Source: Chara braunii | Lineage: Eukaryota > Streptophyta > Charophyceae > Charales > Characeae | Length of the DNA stretch: 32,005 bases | NCBI GenBank assembly: GCA_003427395.1 | Contig: BFEA01000149.1 | Coordinates: 2,557,977 to 2,589,981 of the forward strand | Reading direction: 5' to 3' | Shown: positions 24,781 through 32,005 of the stretch, in pieces | How positions within the stretch are numbered: the first letter of the stretch is position 1 | How the letters are laid out: each line of letters starts with the position of its first letter | Program-made: the position numbers and the translations under genes | The notes under the pieces: generated by a model | What the model was told of the DNA's origin: nothing | Databases searched by the model: none | What the model saw: only the letters and a program-made list of their open reading frames with translations

Positions 24781-27003
24781 AGAATAAAATGGAGGAATCT
24801 ACCGACGAAAATCAAATGGCTGTATACAACGGTCTTCTTGAAGGGAAAAATTTGCCTACAGGATGGGTCAAAGGAATCATCATACTACTATACAAGAAGG
24901 GAGACAAGAGGGAGGTTCACAACTGGCGCCCGATCTCCCTTTTGAACATGGCCTACAAAATTGTGGCAAAAGCCTTAGCCTTGAGACTGGCCAGATATTT
25001 ACCCCAGCTAACCGGGAGCGAACAAGGGGCCTTCGTAAGAGGCCACTCGATATTCGAGAACATCCTGACAACGATGCAAGCACTAGAAATAATCAGCATT
25101 GAAAAGAGAGAAGTAGTTGTCATTCTTTTGGACCTAGAAAAAACTTATGATAAAGCAGGGCGGGCCTTTGTGGCCACAACGCTAAAACACATGAACTTCG
25201 GTACCTCCTTCTGCAAATGGGTGTACTAAGCAATGTATTCAACAACTATAGCGGTAGTTAACGTAAATGGCAAACTCTATTCGAATTTTTCGCTATCGCG
25301 ATCTCTAAGACAAGGTTGCCCACTTGCTCTTTAAAGTTTGCTATTTGTGCTTCAGCTAGAAGTGTTTCTTGAAAACATTTGTCACAACAAGGTCATTGGT
25401 GGCCTTAAAGTCACCCCAACTCTACATTGGGAGTGCAGTGCCATCGCTGATGACCTCACAGTCGTCTGCACAAACACTAGGGAATCATTGGACAAACTAC
25501 ATGAGGTAATAGAGAACTACTGCCACTTATCCGAAGCCTCAATCAACTGGAACAAATCCACATTTCTCCTTCCTGAACCTTTTCTACAAGCGGCGGACTC
25601 GGGAATGCAACAAGTACCCGTCCAAAATTTTGAACGTCTCCTCGGGATCCAAGTCTCACTTTTAGATGCTTCCGCTACCCAGGACCTCCTACTCTCCACA
25701 AAAGTGATCTCAAGTATAACAAATGGGAGAAAACATATTCTCTCTCCCTATTTGGGGGAGCACTAGTCCTATCATCTGCAGCCTTCTCCATCTTGTCCTT
25801 CCCATACACAATGCACCTTCTGGGCGAGGGCGCATACAAGGCCATAAGGAGAGCAACGATAAAATATTTATGGAAACCAAAAGCTGAAGAAGGTCAGGGC
25901 TTTCTACCGAAGGTAGCATGAGAACTCATCTAAAAAAAAAGAGCCCAGGGGGGTTTAGGCCCTTTAGGGATCCTGGACCTGAGCATTCAAAATAAAGCCT
26001 TATTAACTAAGTGGTTGGCTAAAGCTATGCTAGACTAGCAGAAGTATCTTTGGAAGACACCGATTGGGACCTAGCTGAACCACGGGATGCATGGAGTTGC
26101 ATCATGGACATCCCAATACTTGCGAAGAAAAGACCCAAAAGAAGATTATAGAGAAACCTACTATTTGCATGGAATAAAGTTCGTCCGACAACCCGCGAAA
26201 TTCCGAACACCAAATCTGAAATCATTATGCAACCTCTGTTCGAAAATACTCAAAATTTTCAGGACGATTTCAAGTTATCTCCTTTTTCAGCCAATGAGTC
26301 CAAGGGCAGCTTCGGTAAGACTTGGATAACCAAAGGAATTATTCAAGTTAGAGACTTATGGGACCCTTTGAGGGGAGACTGGATCACCTCTGAGAATCTG
26401 CGAACAAACTACCAAGGTTACACAACATCAACAGTAACCTAACGAAATTGACTGCATCAATACCCGCAACCTGGAAAAATACGCTATAAAAACCTCTTAC
26501 TCATGTAGGTAACATCTGGCTCAAGAAAAGAGGAGATACAAACTGTGTTTGGAGAATGATTGTTTCATATCTTCCTACGGGTCATAAGGCCCAAAAATGG
26601 GCCTACCCGGCGAACGAAGCTAATGATCATCGCTTAAATTTGTGGAAGAAATTGAGACATCTCAGGGGCCAGAATGGGAAGGAGCAATGGAAATTAGAAT
26701 CTGGTCCCGCCTTGACTCGAAGGGCAATGAACTGTGCAAAATGGGTAGAGACGCATACACCTATGATGTAGAACTCTTCACTCAAGGTTGGAACATGCAA
26801 GACAGAAAAAAGAAATTCCAGCCTCTAGTACAATACACACCCAAAATAGGCTCAGCAATACAGAGAGATCAGGCTAAAAAAAAGCCAACCAGTACGGCTG
26901 TCACAAGATGGGCATATAGACATGCACAGACCATGACTGAAGATAGTGTAACGGGATTATGGAAACAACTCAAGAAACTCCCTAGCCGTGCCCCAGCCAA
27001 GTG
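24780..27003 (+). pseudogene. Second L1-type LINE remnant, RT to C-terminal region
   Basis: Only the reverse-transcriptase half survives. Visible are NWRPISLLN, EQGAFVRG, motif A DLEKTYD (25131-25151), SLRQGCPLA and motif C IADD (Asp pair 25449-25454), then LLGIQVSL and, in another frame, YLWKPKAEEGQGFLPKVA and GGLGPLGILDLSIQNKALL. Stops occur at 25227 (TAA), 25332 (TAA), 25919 (TGA), 25931 (TAA) and 26036 (TAG), and the frame changes near 25730 and again downstream. The endonuclease and ORF1 are missing, and I find no poly(A) at the right end. It is clearly older than, and a different family from, the LINE at 7184: the shared motifs are conserved but the rest differs. Confidence 0.85.
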
Positions 27004-27299
27004 ATGCGCGGGGTCAAAGAGATACAAATCGGTGGAGCCACGGGTGCGCGAGCTCAAATTGGTGGCACGGGAATGGGTACCCCGCCTAGCTATACATTAG
27101 CGTTTTGCGCTTGATTGGCGTTCATGTTGGCGGCCTGCCGACCCACCGAGTCATCGACCTTCTCCGGGTCAATATTGGGTCGCGTTTTGGCGCATTCCTT
27201 TGCCTAGGTCGTCCTTGGTTCGCCAGATCACTTTAACTAGGGGGCCTACCCGCTTATCAATATGAGAGCTTGCCACGTGTTGGCTCCGATACCAACCTC
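27004..27299 (-). mobile_element. Possible LTR-retrotransposon start: primer-binding site and gag fragment
   Basis: On the minus strand TTGGTATCGGAGCCA (27295-27281) differs by one base from the plant initiator-tRNA-Met primer-binding site TGGTATCAGAGCC. Downstream on the same strand, a frame reads RPNIDPEKVDDSVGRQAA then NMNANQAQNANV, which has gag-like composition, before TAG and TGA stops. The LTR would lie above 27300, but I cannot see its ends. Confidence 0.4.
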
Positions 27300-28310
27300 A
27301 CGCCCGGCGTGACTTCCTGATCGGAATGGAAGTGAGCCTGGAAGTGCGAAAAGGGGTGTGCCAAGGATTTTTGGGAAAGNGGGGGGGGGGGGAGTCCCAA
27401 GTCGGAACTGAGATCTCTTGTGGCAAGTTTCAGGGGTAGAGGTGTAAAAGGGGTAGGCGCAAGTTGAAGTCTGAGCGTGGAGCTACCACCTCGGTTGGTT
27501 CCGTCGCCTGGGTCGGACTCGGACTTGGTGCACAGGCGGGACACTATGGATATCGAGTTGTTCAACCACTTGCTGGCATCGTGTGTTACCGGTCTCAGAG
27601 TCTTACGCAGCTGGCCGTAGTCGAAGGTTGTGCGCTCGTCGCTCTTCCTCCGATCGGGTTCGCCGAATGAAGTTGGAGGCTCGGTACTCATGGTCCTGCA
27701 AGCACTCCGAACACGGGGGGTGGGGCCAATATGGAGCGATGGCACGCCAGGGATGATTGTCAGCGAATGAAAGGCAGTACGCGGTGGTAGGGAGGGAAGT
27801 TGGTTTCCAGAATAATTATTTCTGGTTCCGCAACGAGGTGGCACATGTCCGAGCTGGGGAATTCAGGGTGGTGGGGAATACGCTCGCGAGGATGTCCCAC
27901 TCGCAGATACGTTCGTTTCTCACCAGGTATGGGAATTCAGGAAGGTTTCTCCTCGATCGTGCATAACAACACACGTGATGAAAATTCCGGATCCCTCAAG
28001 CACTCGCGATCAGTAATACGAAAAGGGAGTTCAATATTCATGCTGTGGGGTGAGGCGGGGACTCCGTCATTCGAAAGGTTGGACCGAGCACTGACATTGC
28101 AGACACACGTGTAGGCCACATTCTTTTAATCGGGCTTACACGTGCGTGCACAAGGCCTGCCCTTCAGTCCTATAGACAATGGCTAATGACCCATATCTCG
28201 TACGTGTTGGCCTATTAACCAAAGGTGGACAGCCCTAGGTGTGAGGCAAACATCTGATCATCTAGCATGCTTACTCCATTTCGACAGACAAATACCCATC
28301 TTCCAGTTTT
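27300..28310. other. Unassigned; possible LTR of the minus-strand element
   Basis: TCACGCC/GGCGTGA forms a 7-bp hairpin at 27298-27312 and a G-run follows at 27381-27392. Open frames exist on both strands without recognisable domains. Assignment to an LTR is by position only. Confidence 0.3.
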
Positions 28311-28808
28311 ATGCATACATGGGCAGAAAAAAAGGAAGGTGACAATCAGGATCGTACAAAATTCGACCGCAGACAATTAATCGATCAATGGGGTTCATCC
28401 ATATGGAGGGGAGAACAAATGAGAGAAACAGTCATTCATCAATCACTAGAGACAAGCAAAGGAAAGATCCGAGATGCCTATCGAAAGAAACAAAGGCGAC
28501 TTGCGCCAGATACCAAAATTGCTCAGAAGGAAAGAAGAAGGGCCAAAATTATTTGGAGGGATAGAAGAAAACACCACCACAACACCTCCCGTCTCTTTCT
28601 CTCTCTCTCTCTCTCCTCACAACTTTCCAATGAGGGCAGTCCCTCGCCTCGCACCTACGTCGAGTTGTCACCCCACTTGGCCCGAGTATGTCCGTCAGGT
28701 TCGCCCGTGCGCCACAATCCGTCGTGGCCCCACGTCAACCCCGCACGCCCAACACCAGCTCGTCGGATCACCCAACTCTCTACTCACCTGCCAACTCCTG
28801 CTCGTTAG
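28311..28808 (+). CDS. Hypothetical basic ORF, doubtful
   Basis: A 165-codon frame. The first 95 residues are rich in Lys, Arg and Gln (KKQRRLAPDTK, ERRRAKIIWRDRRKHHH) and look like part of a DNA- or RNA-binding protein. The rest runs through a CT microsatellite and becomes Pro/Ser-rich. No domain recognised; it may be a transposon remnant or chance. Confidence 0.2.
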   Translation: MHTWAEKKEGDNQDRTKFDRRQLIDQWGSSIWRGEQMRETVIHQSLETSKGKIRDAYRKKQRRLAPDTKIAQKERRRAKIIWRDRRKHHHNTSRLFLSLSLSSQLSNEGSPSPRTYVELSPHLARVCPSGSPVRHNPSWPHVNPARPTPARRITQLSTHLPTPAR

Positions 28809-29083
28809 CCGATCCTCTCGACCTCGTTAACTCCAAAAGGTCTTAGAGAGCGAAATTAATCGCGCTTGTGAAATTTATAGAATGCATGCTTTGCGCGAGA
28901 TACTCGGGATCGTGTTTTGGTGGGAGGAAGGAAGGAAGTGCGTACGCCTGCATGGCCAGGCCGCGGCGTGGGGAATATAGCTACACTCTACACACTGATC
29001 CAGTCATGCAAGCATTCAGGCCAATAGGACGGAGGAGAGGTATACGCGCGCAAGAGCGCCACAAAAGATATCAAGAATAAGAG
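28809..29083. other. Unassigned sequence
   Basis: No supported gene, RNA or repeat. Confidence 0.4.
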
Positions 29084-29121
29084 GATCACAGTTGTGATCA
29101 CGGATCACAGTTGTGATCACG
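29084..29121. repeat. Two tandem 19-bp hairpin units
   Basis: GATCACAGTTGTGATCACG occurs exactly twice in a row (29084-29102, 29103-29121, the last two bases shared with ACG). Each unit contains GATCACA and TGTGATC around GT, a 7+2+7 dyad. Confidence 0.9.
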
Positions 29122-29784
29122 TCCGCCAAAACAAAGATTACAGTTACACACGAGATTAAGGCGCGGGAAAGCCATAACACAGTTCCCGAGGCGGCCGAGC
29201 GTGCGCAAGTAGGAAGCGTCGTGCAACAGAAATTGAGATGCGACCAAATTCCTATTCTAAGTCCCAATTACAAAAAGAAAATTCCGAACGAAGAAAACTC
29301 CGAGAGGTCGGAGGGGCTCGACATCAGTTGAAAATTCAAAAAGATTTCCCAGCGTGACAATCGCGCCGAAATGAGAACCACAGCAGAACAAGAAAGAAGT
29401 TATGCCAATTGTTTATTCGTCACGCTTGCTGAGGCGCGATCAACTATCAACCGTCGTGGGTCTAGACCATCCTTCAACCGAAAGAGACAAGAAAAAGCAG
29501 GGGCATCCATGCAAAACGTCAGACCATTCTAAATCAACCAATCCCCCCCCCCCCCTCCGATACAGCCTTGCGCAGAAATCCGCGGGGTTGCAGAAAACAG
29601 TTCGTCACAACGCTTCCACCACCACCAGAGGAACTCCCACTCCCATTGGTGGCGCCGCCACCCATCGAGCTTCAGGTCTTCACGCTCGCAGTTGAGATAG
29701 TCAACAGTAGTTCTCACGTGCTCCTCCCAACACAAGTCCTACCACCACCGGCTGCAACAGAAAAATTTTTGGTTTTTTTTTTTT
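29122..29784. other. Unassigned sequence
   Basis: Contains a C-run at about 29546-29556. A plus-strand frame (29568-29807) is Pro/Leu-rich but has no recognisable domain, and the minus strand is also open. I do not call a gene. Confidence 0.35.
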
Positions 29785-29995
29785 GTTTTTCAACGTTGGT
29801 GCAGTAATGGACATTGGTGAACACACATTTCATTTGTTGATCTGACTTTTAACCAGAAGACCAACGTTGAACAACACACTTTACAACATTGGTTCAACAT
29901 CAGTTCAACATGTCCAACATTGGTTCAACATTGGCTCAACATTGGTTCAACACGTCCAACATTGGTTTAACATTTGTTCAACAAATGCCCAACAC
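29785..29995. repeat. Array of CAACATTGGTT-type motifs
   Basis: About a dozen copies of (TT)CAACATTGG or TTCAACATG variants, concentrated at 29870-29990, spaced mostly 11-13 bp, with a few inverted forms (AACGTTGG at about 29793 and CCAACGTTG at 29861). Confidence 0.8.
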
Positions 29996-30480
29996 TTGAT
30001 GTGATTGGGGGCAGTTCGAGGAATAAACGAAACATCTTAGAATTTGCAGTACTACATTTATAAACATGAGGAGGTTGGAGATGCGTCAGTTGCAGTCCTA
30101 ATACAAATTTGTACAACACTCCAAAATAACATAACCGACCGTGGTTCCGTCTGTTTAGACATTGCATATTTGTGTGTTTGGAACATAATCCATAACCACG
30201 TGGCTATTTAAAATAAATGCTATGTAGAAGTGTTTGAAAATACACATGGTCATGGACTGTGTTATGCTACTGTCTATTTTTGCCTCCTCCATTGTTAGTT
30301 CATAGTTCCACTATGAGTTTGTTTTTATATACGCTATGTAAAATATACAAATTTATGGACTGCTCCTTTCTCCTAAGTAGGAAGAACTTCATCACTGCGT
30401 GACTTTTTTAATACCATGTGAAGCTTGGATTCTAAAATGCCATGTGTCATTGAACTGCACTGTAACTCTCTATCTCTGAA
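29996..30480. other. AT-rich unassigned sequence
   Basis: No gene. GTAGGAAGAACTTCA near 30376 and GTAGGAAGAAGTTCA near 30595 form a diverged direct repeat. Confidence 0.4.
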
Positions 30481-30486
30481 TCTTTA

Positions 30487-30541
30487 TTTTCCCTCCCCTC
30501 CTCCTCCCCCTCCCCCCCCTCCTTCCCCTCCTCCCCCCCCA
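30487..30541. repeat. Polypyrimidine (C/T) tract
   Basis: About 55 bp of nearly pure C and T. Confidence 0.95.
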
Positions 30542-31022
30542 CCTTGTGTTTGTGCGTGTGTGCAGCCGTGGATATTATTTGTGTATGCTCATAGGTAGGA
30601 AGAAGTTCACGACTTCGTTCAACAGAAAAATTGTTCGTAGAAATATTTATTTTTAAATATAGAATTGAGATTTTATATGTATAATTTCTGTGATTGCAGG
30701 TATGCCAGCTATGAACAACCGGATGGTGAAAACAAATACTCACAGCCAAACCCTCAATCATGAGACTTCACTCTGAACCAATCAACGACAGGGACGAAAA
30801 AAAAGGGGAAGAGAGGAAGAGAAGAAAGCAAGGAGAAAGAAAGAACGTCAGAGTTTCCGAACGCGACTTGATGAAGATAAACATGAAGAACAAACGGAAG
30901 ACGAGATCCCGTTAGGCTGAAGTGACCCGACCGGTTTCGCCTGGCCGCCTGCTAAGACTCATCAGGGGTCATTAAGTCGGCTTGACTGTTTGTCATGCTC
31001 TTCACCATCGACTATCATATAA
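30542..31022. other. Unassigned sequence
   Basis: Purine-rich at 30790-30845. No supported gene. Confidence 0.4.
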
Positions 31023-31140
31023 AAAACAAGTCTCAACACAGTCCTCATACAGTACCTACACATTCCCTTATAGGTCCGAACACGATCCCAACACATTCCC
31101 GACACAATCCCAACACAGTCCAAAGAATTGTTTCAACAAA
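31023..31140. repeat. Array of CCCAACACA-type motifs
   Basis: Words such as CTCAACACAGTCC, CCCAACACATTCC, CCGACACAATCC and CCCAACACAGTCC follow one another, mostly at 12-13-bp spacing. Confidence 0.75.
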
Positions 31141-31530
31141 GCCCGTACTTATATGTGGTTAGTTGTCTTTGGTAAGAAATACAAATGTGGAGGAGTCAGG
31201 GTTCAGCCTATGGATTATATGATTTGCATGTGTGTGAAAAAGAGAGACCTTTCACGAATACTCAACGGTCGAAAGGTTCGTTGTACTTTAGTGGGAAATA
31301 TGTGTATTGACCCACAAAACATTGGGTACCTTTTGACACAGAAGGATAGTATCAATTCTCATCAATAATGGTAATGGTCTGTTGTTGCCCAGAGAGAGTG
31401 TGAGAGAGGGAGAGTGTGTAAGAGAGAGGGAGGGACAACAAAGAAAGAAAAAAAGAAAAGAAAAGGAAGGAATGCAGTCTGATCTGCAACAACATGGTTC
31501 TCCGAAAACATTGGTTAATATATTGCTAAC
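31141..31530. other. Unassigned; short ORF and purine-rich stretch
   Basis: The open plus-strand frame ending at 31368 (VVFGKKYKCGGVRVQP and VRCTLVGNMCIDPQNIGYLL words) has protein-like composition, but I know no family for it. A purine-rich GA stretch covers 31387-31470. Confidence 0.3.
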
Positions 31531-31533
31531 CTT

Positions 31534-31695
31534 ATAAAAAAATCTCTTTTATAATTTGTAAGTGTTACATTCAAAACCTTAGTGATCTTCACTGCCCATG
31601 AAGGCCGGGGTGTTATATAAAAATCTCTTTTATAATTTGTAAGTGTTACATTCAAAACCTTAGTGATCTTCACTGCCCCTGAAGCCCGGGGTGGT
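31534..31695. repeat. 81-bp tandem duplication
   Basis: 31534-31614 and 31615-31695 are adjacent copies with only a few differences, starting ATAAAAA and including TCTCTTTTATAATTTGTAAG and CTTAGTGATCTTCACTGCCC. The very low divergence suggests a recent duplication or an assembly effect. Confidence 0.9.
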
Positions 31696-31948
31696 AACGA
31701 CCAGCGCATGTTCGTACAAAAAAAAAAAAAAAAAACATGTTGTAATGAAGAAATCATGATTTTTTTTTTATTTTTTTTTCTTCAAAGGGTGACATTGAAA
31801 TTATGTTGGTTGACATCGCTGAACGAAACTATATTTAACAATATTTTTTCAATTCGAAAAGGTAAATGAAAACGTGCAGTTCACAATCATGTGACCTTTT
31901 GCACAACAATGTACAGATTGTGTCCAAAACGTCACATGGTTATGGATT
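31696..31948. other. Unassigned sequence with A and T runs
   Basis: A-run at 31719-31735 and T-rich run at 31759-31780. No gene. Confidence 0.4.

Positions 31949-31949
<1 letters not shown>

Positions 31950-32005
<56 letters not shown>
31950..32005. repeat. (GA)n microsatellite running off the window
   Basis: Uninterrupted GA to the last base, so its full length is unknown. Confidence 0.98.

Noticed and set aside
29529-29735. Minus-strand Trp-rich ORF
   Set aside because: It is the antisense of CCA/CCT-rich DNA, with no recognisable family.

Overview
The window looks like repeat-rich nuclear DNA from a plant-lineage (streptophyte) eukaryote. Three things point that way: a chromodomain-bearing Ty3/gypsy integrase, an L1-type LINE whose first ORF resembles the plant DUF4283/zinc-knuckle gag-like proteins, and abundant GA, TTG, AC and CCT microsatellites. 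A charophyte alga such as Chara is possible, but that is a guess from style, not proof. I recognise no bacterial operon, CRISPR array, tRNA or rRNA, and no intact host gene. The best host-gene candidate is one low-complexity ORF at 19759.

Layout. 1-265 holds a 36-bp minisatellite and a leftover Nextera mate-pair junction adaptor, so the join there is probably artificial. 266-830 is a degenerate repeat array. 829-2187 is a decayed chromovirus integrase with chromodomain, and 2188-3922 is its non-coding flank with short repeats. 3923-6060 holds a MITE, a strongly foldable sequence (copy A) and a 294-bp tandem duplication. 6500-7177 holds the 3' end of an older retroposon with a poly(A) tract, then a hairpin element. 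7184-16309 is a nearly full-length L1-type LINE with 5' UTR, an open ORF1, a damaged ORF2 (endonuclease, RT, zinc finger), 3' UTR, poly(A) and a putative 9-bp target-site duplication. It is interrupted by an assembly gap plus an inserted array of ATTCAACGGGG motifs.

16310-19700 holds copy B of the foldable sequence, microsatellites, an inverted-repeat element and a second, nearly perfect MITE. 19759-21180 is GC-rich with a Gly/Ser/Thr-rich ORF and repeats, followed by a third MITE and a 25-G run. 22270-23119 holds a segmental duplication, a tiny retroposon with an 18-bp target-site duplication, and a hairpin element. 23305-24417 is a 382-bp inverted duplication of an unidentified, intron-containing gene fragment. 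24780-27003 is a second, older LINE pseudogene. 27004-27299 looks like the start of an LTR retrotransposon on the minus strand. 27300-32005 is mostly unassigned, with short-motif arrays and tandem duplications.

The most interesting signal is a pair of diverged sequences, core 4309-4419 and core 16567-16690. They fold into the same five helices in the same order although several helix sequences differ between copies, which is what a conserved but unnamed structured RNA would look like. The other genes do not form a pathway; the window is a record of nested transposition, local duplication and inversion.
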